NCBI RefSeq assembly: GCF_000265465.1 | Contig: NC_018016.1 | Coordinates: forward strand, 563,501 to 627,500 | Reading direction: 5' to 3' | Source: Ornithobacterium rhinotracheale DSM 15997 | GTDB taxonomy: Bacteria > Bacteroidota > Bacteroidia > Flavobacteriales > Weeksellaceae | Length of the DNA: 64,000 bases | Shown here: positions 55,116 to 63,527 of the stretch, piece by piece | Layout: the number at the start of each line of letters is the position of its first letter | Numbering within the stretch: position 1 is the stretch's first letter | Position numbers and translations under genes: made by a program | The notes under the pieces: model-generated | What the model saw: the letters and a program-made list of their open reading frames with translations, nothing else | Databases searched by the model: none | Told to the model about the DNA's origin: nothing

Positions 55116-55952
55116 ATGCAGAAAAACATTAAAAATATATTTTTCAAATCATTTCTGGCATGGGCTTTCTCTCTTGCGGGAGTAGCTGTTTCTGCCCAAA
55201 ATTTATCGGGCAATGTGGTGATTGACTTCTCGAACACAACTGCCGATGGGATTAAGATTTTAAACCAAACCAAAAAGCTATACACCACTACCGATATGAC
55301 GGGGCATTTCACAATCTCGGCATCGGTAAAAGACACGATAATCTTCAGCGGTTCGTTTCTCGAGACACGCAAATTTATCGTTACACAAACGGCACTTAGC
55401 AATCCCAATTTCACGATTCACCTCAATACAGAAAATATCAAATTGGCAGATTTGGTGGTGCGTCCAAAGCTTACGGGCTTTATCGAAAAAGATATAGCTA
55501 CGGTGCCCAACGATAAGCGTAAAGAAAATTTATACAAAAGTCTCGGAATCGACATCAGAGTGCTAGACATAAAATATGTGGAAAAGAAAACTCCTATTTT
55601 ACAAAGCATAACATCGGTAGATGTTATTTCCATTTTAAAACACCTCAACGGCTACTACCGAAAACTTGAAAGCCTACAAACTTACGAGAAATACATCAAA
55701 AAAATCAACGAGGTGCGGGAGTTCATAGGCGATGATTTTTTCATTAATTATTTAAAACTACCCAAAGACGAAATTCAGCAATTTGTAATCTTCACGCAGT
55801 ACCGAAATCAGGCAGCCTACGAGCAAGCCTATCGCACCAAAAGTTATTTGGCACTCTCTTCTTTATTCCAGAAAGAATTGCCCGACTACCTTAAAAGAGT
55901 GAAAGAACGAGACGAACAAAATCCTAATAACGCGGGGAATCAAAAGGATTAG
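55116..55952 (+). CDS. Carboxypeptidase-regulatory-like protein, paralog 2
   Basis: A 278-residue protein with the same plan as the preceding gene: a signal peptide (to VAVSAQ), NLSGNVVIDFSNTTADGIKI, VTQTALSNPNFTIHLNTENI shared almost word for word with paralog 1, then the helical part (EKDIATVPNDKRKENLYKSL). The two arose by tandem duplication. The 3' end overlaps the convergent PorP/SprF gene by 29 bp. No activity is known. Confidence 0.78.
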   Translation: MQKNIKNIFFKSFLAWAFSLAGVAVSAQNLSGNVVIDFSNTTADGIKILNQTKKLYTTTDMTGHFTISASVKDTIIFSGSFLETRKFIVTQTALSNPNFTIHLNTENIKLADLVVRPKLTGFIEKDIATVPNDKRKENLYKSLGIDIRVLDIKYVEKKTPILQSITSVDVISILKHLNGYYRKLESLQTYEKYIKKINEVREFIGDDFFINYLKLPKDEIQQFVIFTQYRNQAAYEQAYRTKSYLALSSLFQKELPDYLKRVKERDEQNPNNAGNQKD

Positions 55953-56880
55953 CAAAATCAAATCCTAAGCTAAATAAGTGCCCTGCTCCTACTTCTTTGT
56001 AAATTTCGGAAAGCCCCCATTTGTAGGAGTAGCCAATGCGCAGGCGTCCAAGCTCCAGTTGCAATTGTGGCGATAAAGACAAAGCTTGCGAGCCAGATCT
56101 ATCACTCGACATGCGATAGCTCACGCCTACACCCAAAGCATTTTCGCCCATGTAGAATTTAGATTTTAATATTAAATCTATTTGTCTTTCCGATTGACCG
56201 TTTAGGGCTAGATTAAACGAAGGATCAAGAGCTATGCCCTCTGCCACAAGAAAACGATATCCCCCGCCTAAATAGTACCAAGCTGGAAGTGGTTCAATAT
56301 TATTTACCACAAATTGATTATTACCTAAAGGGATATCAAGTACAGAAACCGCCCCATGAAAACCTTTATAATAAAACGAAGTACCGATATTTAAATAACT
56401 TAGAAAATGTGAGGTATCTTGCAAAAGTGGATCGTTCCAAGTTTCTGGGTTTAATTTATCTTTATCAAAACTTTGAGAAAAACCCGTATAAGAAATCCCA
56501 AAGCTGAAGACTTCTGGCAAATCATACTCGCCTAAATAGTCATCTCCAATCGGAATATGATATGCCGCAGCAAGATTCACGCCCGTCATTTTACTAGCCC
56601 CATTGCTGTCGTGAAAACCATAAATCCCCGCAGATAACCTATCAAAAACACCTGCATGTGCACTCAATGTCTGGGTAGACGGTACATTATCCATTCCGCT
56701 CCATTGCGAATAGTGCGTAGCACGTACTTTAATGATTTCAGGATTTGCCCCCGCAAAAGAGGGATTGATCAAGAAATCATCGCTCAAGATATAGTGCTCA
56801 TAAAAAGGCAAACTCTCTTGTGCTTTGATACTTAATAATGGAAAACAAAGGAATAATATATGGAAATAAATCTTTTTCAT
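55924..56880 (-). CDS. PorP/SprF-family type IX secretion membrane protein
   Basis: A 318-residue outer-membrane protein with a signal peptide (to LLSIKAQ). SINPSFAG-type start (LINPSFAGANPEIIKVRATH), YSQWSGMDNVPSTQTLSAHA and repeated amphipathic strands mark the PorP/SprF family. SprF-type proteins serve single T9SS cargoes such as adhesins. The usual large adhesin partner is not next to it, so the client may be elsewhere; the BNR protein at 1194 is a T9SS cargo but of sorting type A. Confidence 0.88.
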   Translation of the reverse strand: MKKIYFHILFLCFPLLSIKAQESLPFYEHYILSDDFLINPSFAGANPEIIKVRATHYSQWSGMDNVPSTQTLSAHAGVFDRLSAGIYGFHDSNGASKMTGVNLAAAYHIPIGDDYLGEYDLPEVFSFGISYTGFSQSFDKDKLNPETWNDPLLQDTSHFLSYLNIGTSFYYKGFHGAVSVLDIPLGNNQFVVNNIEPLPAWYYLGGGYRFLVAEGIALDPSFNLALNGQSERQIDLILKSKFYMGENALGVGVSYRMSSDRSGSQALSLSPQLQLELGRLRIGYSYKWGLSEIYKEVGAGHLFSLGFDFANPFDSPRY

Positions 56881-56939
56881 ACATACGAAAATTAAAGCCC
56901 TCGCAAGATAAGCATTTTATTTTTGACCTCAAGACCTTT

Positions 56940-57641
56940 TTACAATATCTCTTTTAGGGCTAAAAGTGAATAAATCGTAGGCACCTCAGGCAACGAATTA
57001 TTTTCCCGAAGTGGATTGAAATACACACATTTTATCCCATAATTGAGACTGCCTAAAATGTCCGCTTCCCAATCATCTCCCACCAAGAGTGAATTTTCTT
57101 TCAGTGCTCCCGCTTTTTCTAGGGCTAAATCAAACAAAATGGGCGATGGTTTTCTCACGCCAATCTCATCGGCACAAGTCAAACTTTCAAAATGTCCATT
57201 GAGTGCAGAACGCTCTACTTTGCCTTGCGAAACTTCGATAAAGCCATTGGTAATCACATGCAATTTGTATTTAGGTTTTAAATATTTTAAAATCTCTTCT
57301 GCACCTGGCACTACGCCATTTTTCTCAAGCATGAGCGATAAGTATTGCTCATCAAACACCGATGAAAGCTCCTCGTCCTTAATCCCAAAATGTGCAAAAG
57401 GCTCTGTAAATCTGCGTGCTCGTAATTCATCTTTGGTGATTTCGGCACGGCTGAGCTGCAGCCACAAGGCTTCGTTTTGGATATAAAACGCTTGGTGCCA
57501 AGTCTCGAAATCTACGCCATATTTTTCCTGCACTTTGTAGTGGCTAAACATTTCTTTCAGCGTGATTTCTGAGTTTCCGCGATGATCCCAAAGCGTGTTG
57601 TCTAAATCAAAAAATAGATGTTGTATTGTATCAAATTTCAT
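56940..57641 (-). CDS. YjjG-family HAD phosphatase (noncanonical pyrimidine nucleotidase)
   Basis: A 233-residue HAD enzyme when started at the ATG at 57641 (MKFDTIQHLFFDLDNTLWDH); the longer reading from 57701 adds 20 residues overlapping the upstream gene. Motif I is DLDNT, motif II VITNGF, and motif IV LVGDDWEADILGS. YjjG hydrolyses nucleoside monophosphates, with a taste for modified pyrimidines. Substrate by family only. Confidence 0.88.
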   Translation of the reverse strand: MKFDTIQHLFFDLDNTLWDHRGNSEITLKEMFSHYKVQEKYGVDFETWHQAFYIQNEALWLQLSRAEITKDELRARRFTEPFAHFGIKDEELSSVFDEQYLSLMLEKNGVVPGAEEILKYLKPKYKLHVITNGFIEVSQGKVERSALNGHFESLTCADEIGVRKPSPILFDLALEKAGALKENSLLVGDDWEADILGSLNYGIKCVYFNPLRENNSLPEVPTIYSLLALKEIL

Positions 57642-57651
57642 AATTGTTTTC

Positions 57652-59001
57652 TTAGTGATAATATTCTTTTGGAGAAGGCAAAATAAAGGATTGATGCCCA
57701 AAATAGCTCCATTTGGTGTGCGCTAAATCCACATTTGGATTGATGAACGGATGGCAAGGTCCGCCGTTTACGCTCACGCAAGAATTTTTAGCATAAATCT
57801 TGACACCTTCTATTCCCTTGGCTTGATACCTCCTCTTAAGCTCTTGGGCATATTGCCAAATAAAATCGGGCTTGGTTTGCACACCATTAATCTGGTGCGG
57901 ACGCAAAAATTCATACAAATCTTCTTGCACGATTTCGCCATTAGGCAAATGAGTTTCAAAGTTAATTTCGCCCGTTTTGGTACGCAGCATCATACGCCAC
58001 GCCATACGGTGCCCCTCCTCTGTCCAAAGCACATCATCGGGAATAAGCCAGTGGCGCAAAGGTAAATAAATCTGCAACAAGGTGAGCCCCACAAAAGCAT
58101 ATACCACAATCGGCTTTGGTGGATTTTTCTCAAGTAAATCATCTGAAATCATAGCTCTAGATTTAAATGGAAAAATCTCTTTTTTCAAGGTTTCGGTATC
58201 AAAGAAGAAAAGCGACATGGCTAAGGCTAAATATGGGAAAATGCCCACATGCAGCGTAATTGAATTAAAAATGTGAAAAAACAACGCAATTAAAAAGGCT
58301 AATTTTCTGGTAGGCTTAAACATTAAAAGTGGCACAAATAGGAAATCAAACGCAATACCGCCATAGGCTAAAAGTGGGGGTAAATCGGGATTTCGTAGAA
58401 ATTTAGCCATAAATTTAAAATGCTCTGTGTGCAAAAACCACTGTGCCGACTGCTCCAAACGCAATGGCAAATAATGATTGTCTAGCCAGCCAGGATAGAG
58501 CTTTGCTACCGCAGCAAAAAAGTATAAAATCACTAATTGTATCTGGAAAATTAGAATAGTCCAACGGGGCGTAGAGTTCGACGAGATTTTAGCATTTACA
58601 TTAGCGTCTACCGAATAGTAGTGATGTGCTGGCACGATCGCCATGAAAAAACTAATCCAGACCAAAAAATAATAATGATTGTTGTAATTGGATTTTTGCA
58701 TAAAATAAGTGAGTGTCCAGAGCAAAAAAAGCAACATAGACGACACACGATAAAAGGCTCCAATCATTACCATAAAGCCCAAAAAGCCCATGAATCCATA
58801 GATAAAGTACATCGGCTCCCCGAGCAAAAAATGTGTCCATTCAAATCCTATAAAATTGAATGTATAATCCACATTTACAAAGGTTTTCCCAACCCAGCCC
58901 GTGGCAATAGCTCCCCAGCATTCAATCATCATCAAAAAACCAAAAAGGATTCTGAAGAAAACGAGCTTGGTGTTATCCACCCTTTCAAACAAATAATTCA
59001 T
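57652..59001 (-). CDS. HTTM-domain membrane protein (gamma-carboxylase-like)
   Basis: A 449-residue membrane protein with several TM helices in the first 300 residues (LVFFRILFGFLMMIECWGAI, YYFLVWISFFMAIVPAHHYY and TILIFQIQLVILYFFAAVAK), the layout of the HTTM domain related to vitamin K-dependent gamma-carboxylase, then a soluble tail (RMAWRMMLRTKTGEINFETH). Enzyme activity in bacteria is unproven. It lies 10 bp upstream of the HAD gene and 38 bp downstream of the DUF2797 gene, so these may form an operon. Confidence 0.85.
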   Translation of the reverse strand: MNYLFERVDNTKLVFFRILFGFLMMIECWGAIATGWVGKTFVNVDYTFNFIGFEWTHFLLGEPMYFIYGFMGFLGFMVMIGAFYRVSSMLLFLLWTLTYFMQKSNYNNHYYFLVWISFFMAIVPAHHYYSVDANVNAKISSNSTPRWTILIFQIQLVILYFFAAVAKLYPGWLDNHYLPLRLEQSAQWFLHTEHFKFMAKFLRNPDLPPLLAYGGIAFDFLFVPLLMFKPTRKLAFLIALFFHIFNSITLHVGIFPYLALAMSLFFFDTETLKKEIFPFKSRAMISDDLLEKNPPKPIVVYAFVGLTLLQIYLPLRHWLIPDDVLWTEEGHRMAWRMMLRTKTGEINFETHLPNGEIVQEDLYEFLRPHQINGVQTKPDFIWQYAQELKRRYQAKGIEGVKIYAKNSCVSVNGGPCHPFINPNVDLAHTKWSYFGHQSFILPSPKEYYH

Positions 59002-59039
59002 AACCTGCTTTGATTATTTGGGCTGTAATTTAAGATTAT

Positions 59040-59834
59040 TTATTGAATATTAAGCGATATCACATAACCTTCTTGTGCTCGAATGTTTAAAACTTGCTGA
59101 TCTTCAAAAATCAAATATTGCCCTTTGATGCCTGCCAACACGCCAGAGATTTCTGGCGATTTCTGAAAATTGGTCGATTTTATTTTACTTAATTGAAAAT
59201 CCAATGGATACTGAAATTCGTAAATTTCGTCTTGGGGATAATAAAATGGGGCTAAATCTTCGGGCAAATAAGTTTGCACGCGATGTTTTTCGGCGATTAA
59301 ATCAATTTCGGGATTTTCGTTTTTGAGCATGCGTTGCCAGTGTGTCTTATCAGACATGTAGTTTTTGAGCAACACCTCAATTTGTCCCGCCTCGTAACGA
59401 TTGTTGGTTTCGGCAAAAATCACGGTTTGGCTCGCCCCTTGGTCTATCCAGCGGGTAGGAATTTGCACTTTGCGCGTTACACCCACTTTCAGTCCGCCCG
59501 AAAGTGCCAAATACACCACATGTGGCTGAAGTTCAAACTTTTTCTCCCACTCCAAATCGCGCTGCTCCACGCCCAAATGCGCCGTGGACAATTCTGGTTT
59601 TAAAATATTGGGGTTGGCTTCGGGCACAGTGAAAAAACAATTTTTACAGAATCCCATGCGGAAGATGGGCTTATCCATTCCGCAGCCTCTGCATTCGTTT
59701 GAGATATGGGTGAAATCCAATTTCTTCCCAATCATTTGATTCATATCAATGAAATCTTGCCCCAGATTGAGATAATAGCGAATGGGCTGGGCGTTTTCTA
59801 CCAGCATTTTTTTGAGCGCTCCCGTAAAATTCAT
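59040..59834 (-). CDS. DUF2797-family protein
   Basis: A 264-residue cytoplasmic protein when started at the ATG at 59834 (MNFTGALKKMLVENAQPIRY); the in-frame start at 59864 adds ten residues. Four Cys in CRGCGMDKPIFRMGFCKNCF look like a zinc site. LALSGGLKVGVTRKVQIPTR and QGASQTVIFAETNNRYEAGQ resemble a GIY-YIG-like region noted for this family. Function unknown. Confidence 0.83.
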   Translation of the reverse strand: MNFTGALKKMLVENAQPIRYYLNLGQDFIDMNQMIGKKLDFTHISNECRGCGMDKPIFRMGFCKNCFFTVPEANPNILKPELSTAHLGVEQRDLEWEKKFELQPHVVYLALSGGLKVGVTRKVQIPTRWIDQGASQTVIFAETNNRYEAGQIEVLLKNYMSDKTHWQRMLKNENPEIDLIAEKHRVQTYLPEDLAPFYYPQDEIYEFQYPLDFQLSKIKSTNFQKSPEISGVLAGIKGQYLIFEDQQVLNIRAQEGYVISLNIQ

Positions 59835-59904
59835 TTTTTTAATGTTTTTTTGTCGAAAGAGCAAAAATACAGGCTTTGTGCTGGAATCTGAAATTTAAAT
59901 AGAT

Positions 59905-60087
59905 TTATTTTTGATTAAGCTTAACTTTTGCCCAATCAAATATAAAAATAGCGATAACAAATACTACAGAATATTTTAAAGCGTAAATAAGAACATCTAC
60001 CAAGTCTTTTCTAAACATAGCAATAGCATAATTAATAATCGCCAAAACGATGAAATATTGTAGGAATATTTTTAAATACTTATTCAT
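59905..60087 (-). CDS. Small membrane protein of unknown function
   Basis: A 60-residue protein with two likely TM helices (about 6-24, IFLQYFIVLAIINYAIAMF, and 33-52, ALKYSVVFVIAIFIFDWAKV) and a basic end. The start ATG at 60087 is preceded by an A/T-rich leader. It looks like a true small gene because of its clean two-helix pattern and charged ends, but no homolog is recognised. Confidence 0.6.
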   Translation of the reverse strand: MNKYLKIFLQYFIVLAIINYAIAMFRKDLVDVLIYALKYSVVFVIAIFIFDWAKVKLNQK

Positions 60088-60500
60088 GTGATATTATAAA
60101 TTTTTAATCAGCTTGCCAAATGTAGTTAAAAACACATCAAATAACAAATGTTTTCCATCGCCCTCTTTATCGCACGACAAAGAACGCATTTGCTTAGGCT
60201 CAAAGCCACCATTCACTGTACGACAAAGGCTGGCGTATGCTAGTCTAAATTTTTTAGCCCTCTAACAGACGACTTCTCGTCGTCTTATCAGACGCCACAC
60301 ACGCACTCGGTAAGACAACGCTATGGCGTCTTATAAGACGCACCATTGTTAGTAATTCGGCGGCGCTCCACTGGTTCAAAATCATGAGCTAAAGCATGCT
60401 TAATCCAACAGACACCCCGTCCTTAGGCTAACAGAGTATCCGTTCTTACGCTGACAGAGCGCTTGTCTCTATGCTAACAGAATGTCTTGCCTTATAAAGC
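60088..60500. other. Repeat-rich non-coding stretch
   Basis: No gene is convincing. It holds the 16-bp perfect palindrome GCGTCTTATAAGACGC (60326-60341), a hairpin of GACGA/TCGTC type near 60270-60285, several copies of AGACGCC/GGCGTCT, and four degenerate 23-bp tandem units at 60405-60496. GC content is visibly higher than in the flanking genes. Confidence 0.6.
60405..60496. repeat. Four degenerate 23-bp tandem units
   Basis: Units start at 60405, 60428, 60451 and 60474, each 23 bp and each beginning C(T/C)(A/G)ACAGA. The start is well kept and the rest differs. There are no unique spacers of CRISPR type. A similar CTAACAGAC occurs at about 60261. Confidence 0.6.
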
Positions 60501-60530
60501 AAAAGGGTTCTGCTCGTGCGAGCAGAACCC
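60501..60530 (-). terminator. Terminator after the second HU-like gene
   Basis: Perfect 12-bp stem GGGTTCTGCTCG/CGAGCAGAACCC (60505-60516 with 60519-60530), 2-nt loop, followed on the minus strand by TTTT. Lies 30 bp past the stop at 60562. Confidence 0.88.
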
Positions 60531-60561
60531 TCCATATTGTAAAATAAGCCTTTTTTAACCT

Positions 60562-61281
60562 TTAGGCAATAACAATAGGTATGTTCAAAGCCTCTGTACG
60601 TGGCTCTTTGAGCATGGTATTTCCTTTGCTAAACTGTGTGGTTACGCGCAACTCATAATTGCCATTGGCTAAATCTGCTGGGACTAATATCAATAACCTT
60701 GATGGCTCATTAAGCACCACATTCTCGGCAGGGAGCTTGGTCTCTTTTTGATTGTCTAGGTTTTTAAAGGTTACTCCATTCTTAGGGTCTTCGCCTGCAA
60801 TCTTGAGGTATGTGCCTTTGATTTCGGCGTTTTTCCCTTTGGTGAGTGTCCCGTCGGTTTTGCCAGTTACCTTGTCGGTAATGCTGAATAAGCTCATCGG
60901 GCTGGCTTGCTCGCCCAAGATTTCTACCTTGGTATCTTCGCTGGCTTTTCTAAGCTCTAAGCCTTGGTTTACATTCACATACACCGAATGCTTTTCTTTA
61001 TCAAAAGATTTATCATAGAACACACCCTTTATGGCAGGGCGCATATACACTAGTCCTGTGTTTACGCTGTATCCATTCAATACCAATTCCGAGGCTTTGC
61101 GGTTAAAGCGTGTAATGATGTCTACAGCGGTCTCGGTTTGGATTTCCATACCCTCTTTTTGTAGGGCTTCTATCACTTCTTTGAGCCCAAGGCTCCCGTT
61201 CATCAGTGGCACCGCAATAAAATCTGCTTTATCGTCTTTGGTTAAAAGATTAGGACGAAGCCATGCTTTTAAGTTATTCAT
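60562..61281 (-). CDS. HU-like DNA-binding protein with C-terminal Ig-like domain
   Basis: A 239-residue protein when started at the ATG at 61281 (MNNLKAWLRPNLLTKDDKAD); the longer frame from 61329 adds 16 residues. The N-terminal half is the HU-like fold (SLGLKEVIEALQKEGMEIQT, ETAVDIITRFNRKASELVLN and the arm YVNVNQGLELRK). The C-terminal half (from about 145) looks like a DUF4469/Ig-like beta domain. Such proteins bind DNA; the tail's purpose is unknown. It lies just downstream of a FISUMP gene, as the shorter HU-like protein does at the DGR. Confidence 0.82.
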   Translation of the reverse strand: MNNLKAWLRPNLLTKDDKADFIAVPLMNGSLGLKEVIEALQKEGMEIQTETAVDIITRFNRKASELVLNGYSVNTGLVYMRPAIKGVFYDKSFDKEKHSVYVNVNQGLELRKASEDTKVEILGEQASPMSLFSITDKVTGKTDGTLTKGKNAEIKGTYLKIAGEDPKNGVTFKNLDNQKETKLPAENVVLNEPSRLLILVPADLANGNYELRVTTQFSKGNTMLKEPRTEALNIPIVIA

Positions 61282-61354
61282 AATTTTTATTCTTTTTGAT
61301 TTATTGGTTAAAAAAGAGCCGCTTAACACGGCTCTTGTAAGAAAAATAAATTTA

Positions 61355-63088
61355 CTAGTCTTTTATACAGCGTACAGGTAACCCCCAACTCTTATTAAAA
61401 GATGTATCAGGACTCCAGCCATCCGTATCCACAACTTTAGCTGTGGTTGCATTACTAGAAGTAGATGTCCAAAATTCATCATCAGAACCCGAGTTAAGCG
61501 AAAATGTTTCAGAAAAACCAGACAAAACAACATGACCATATGCTAATGGATAAAGAGGCGCATTTCTATATTCTAAAGGACCTTCCGCAACCCACTCACT
61601 TATAGTTGGCACATGATATCCTGCAGGACACGGATTGTTTGCTGTTTGTTTTTGCCATAAATTCAATGCACTATAACTATGCGTATCCGTTCTCCAAGGA
61701 CCTCCACTATAAACCATTCTTGGAGAAGAACCAGACCAGTCTACCAACTCTGCTCCATCAGGCTCTCTTTGCCACTGGAACAGCGATCCTGCAGCATTTT
61801 TATCAGTCCTTCCAGCCATATGCTTTTCTGGAGCAAATACTTTGGATCCTACCTTCGCATATTCTGCTCCTAAATTATTATTCAGCCATATTCTACCTGT
61901 CTTCGGAGAAATAATTGGAACATATACAAATTGGTGCTCTAATTTATTATGTGTTTTAACATTATACATTTTATCTGTAACTCCTCCAGTGGCAATTACA
62001 TTTAATTTCTGAGTCTGAGTTCCTAGCTTAAAAGTAAAGCTCGCTATCGTTTTAAAGACATTAGGGTCGAGTTTTGTTACATTAAATGCATTATCTGCTC
62101 CTCTTACCTCTATTTCACCCGTAACTGTTCCTGAAGAAGAAAATGTTCCTCCTATGATCTTTAATCTAATATCATTTACATCTCCACCTTCACCTCTTAC
62201 ATTGCTCGCCACGAGATCTACCACATCATAAGTACCTCTACCTCCTGTATAAGGTATACTAACGGTTATTTTTCTTATAACCCCCTGATAATTGCTTATC
62301 TTCAAAGATGGCACATAGATATCTTGTGTCGCACTAATAGTAGCTGTACCAGAGCCTCCTCCATTAATGCCTCCTGCTATAACTCCAGGACCAGGATTTG
62401 ATTGGGTTCCTCCGCCTGTACTAGGATCTGTGCCAGCACTTGGCGGCTGTACCCCTCCACCTGGAGGCGTTACACCTGTGCCTGGAGATACTGGGGTACC
62501 TCCGCCTGGGTTGGTGGTAGCTACTCCAGATACGGTATCCCAACCTGTACCATTATACACCTCTACTTGTTTAGTAGTCGTGTTATAAATAAGGCTTCCT
62601 TCTTCTACTCCTTTTAGCTTGTCTCTTTCTGTTGTGGTGTATTTTGGCAAAGTGCCTAAAGTAGTATTACCTGCCACAGCTTCAGCCCCTAAACGCACCC
62701 ACTGCCCATTAGCCACACTACCTACGGGGAAACTCTGTCCTGGATTTTTAAAATAGTAGAAACCAGGCGTTACATCTACTTGTTTTCCTCCTTTGCTAGT
62801 ATCTCCCAAGGTTTTACCTGCACCTGAGTTATACACTACCATTCCATCAAAATAGCTAGAGAAAGTGGATGGATTTACTACCCCCACATTAAACTCCCAT
62901 TTAGTCAAATCCGCACTAGGAAAATATAAACCTTTTGCTATGCTATTTCCCACAGCATTGTAGCCCGAAGCATCTAAAAAAGGATTTTGACCATTTATTG
63001 ATGGGACTATATTCCCCTGTGTATTGATTTGGGCAAAGGCTCCTGTACCCGATAGGAGCATACCTAAAAATAATAATTGTTTTTTCAT
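61355..63088 (-). CDS. Secreted FISUMP-domain protein without a VR (paralog of the DGR target)
   Basis: A 577-residue secreted protein with a signal peptide (MKKQLLFLGMLLSGTGAFAQ). An N-terminal region has LPKYTTTERDKLKGVEEGSL and IYNTTTKQVEVYNGTGWDTV, then a Gly/Pro/Thr-rich linker (about 190-245). A beta domain matches the middle of the DGR target (VSIPYTGGRGTYDVVDL beside KIPYTNGKGSYNAVNI). The C-terminal FISUMP domain has HQFVYVPIISPKTGRIWLNN, GSLFQWQREPDG, NPCPAGYHVPTISEW and ends GLPVRCIKD. The end is like the DGR target's (GQPVRCLKD) in protein but not in DNA, so the TR at 7469 cannot pair with it well. Confidence 0.85.
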   Translation of the reverse strand: MKKQLLFLGMLLSGTGAFAQINTQGNIVPSINGQNPFLDASGYNAVGNSIAKGLYFPSADLTKWEFNVGVVNPSTFSSYFDGMVVYNSGAGKTLGDTSKGGKQVDVTPGFYYFKNPGQSFPVGSVANGQWVRLGAEAVAGNTTLGTLPKYTTTERDKLKGVEEGSLIYNTTTKQVEVYNGTGWDTVSGVATTNPGGGTPVSPGTGVTPPGGGVQPPSAGTDPSTGGGTQSNPGPGVIAGGINGGGSGTATISATQDIYVPSLKISNYQGVIRKITVSIPYTGGRGTYDVVDLVASNVRGEGGDVNDIRLKIIGGTFSSSGTVTGEIEVRGADNAFNVTKLDPNVFKTIASFTFKLGTQTQKLNVIATGGVTDKMYNVKTHNKLEHQFVYVPIISPKTGRIWLNNNLGAEYAKVGSKVFAPEKHMAGRTDKNAAGSLFQWQREPDGAELVDWSGSSPRMVYSGGPWRTDTHSYSALNLWQKQTANNPCPAGYHVPTISEWVAEGPLEYRNAPLYPLAYGHVVLSGFSETFSLNSGSDDEFWTSTSSNATTAKVVDTDGWSPDTSFNKSWGLPVRCIKD

Positions 63089-63122
63089 TTTACTTTCTAT
63101 TTTAAATCTTTATAATTAATAA

Positions 63123-63503
63123 TTACCAACTACCACTGATGATATACCATTTCCCTCTATATGCCATCAAAATATGTCCTTTCCCAGCATATAATTCACT
63201 GGTACCTTCTGGCTTATTAGCTTCGGCATAGGGGCGTTTTACAGTTAAAGGATCGCTCTTAATATATGGGAAACTATTATTCACTGCTATAATTCTACCA
63301 TCTGCATAATTTGAAGCTGGTGGTAGCTCTATCGGTTCGCCTCCTGTTTGCACCAAAGCAAAGGTATTGGGCTTAGTCCATTCTGCTACCGTGATATGCT
63401 CTACCACACGGATGTTCCCCGTTAAATTGTCTAACGTTTTATTTTGCTGTGCATATGTAAATACTCCTATAAACAGCATACTCAATAATAATAACTTTTT
63501 CAT
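63123..63503 (-). CDS. Small secreted protein, related to the gene at 63528
   Basis: A 126-residue protein with a signal peptide (LSMLFIGVFTYAQQ). The core LDNLTGNIRVVEHITVAEWT, NTFALVQTGG and ELYAGKGHILMAYRGKWYII is repeated in the next gene. It may be an N-terminal or mid domain of the larger secreted proteins of this locus, made as a separate subunit. Function unknown. Confidence 0.75.
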   Translation of the reverse strand: MKKLLLLSMLFIGVFTYAQQNKTLDNLTGNIRVVEHITVAEWTKPNTFALVQTGGEPIELPPASNYADGRIIAVNNSFPYIKSDPLTVKRPYAEANKPEGTSELYAGKGHILMAYRGKWYIISGSW

Positions 63504-63527
63504 CTTTTATCTTATGTTTTTTAGAGA

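Noticed and set aside
57642-57701. Longer N-terminus for the HAD phosphatase
   Set aside because: The extra 20 residues precede the conserved FFDLDNT motif by too much and overlap the upstream gene; the ATG at 57641 fits the family.
60405-60496. CRISPR array
   Set aside because: Units are 23 bp, directly joined and degenerate, with no constant repeat plus unique spacer pattern and no cas genes nearby.
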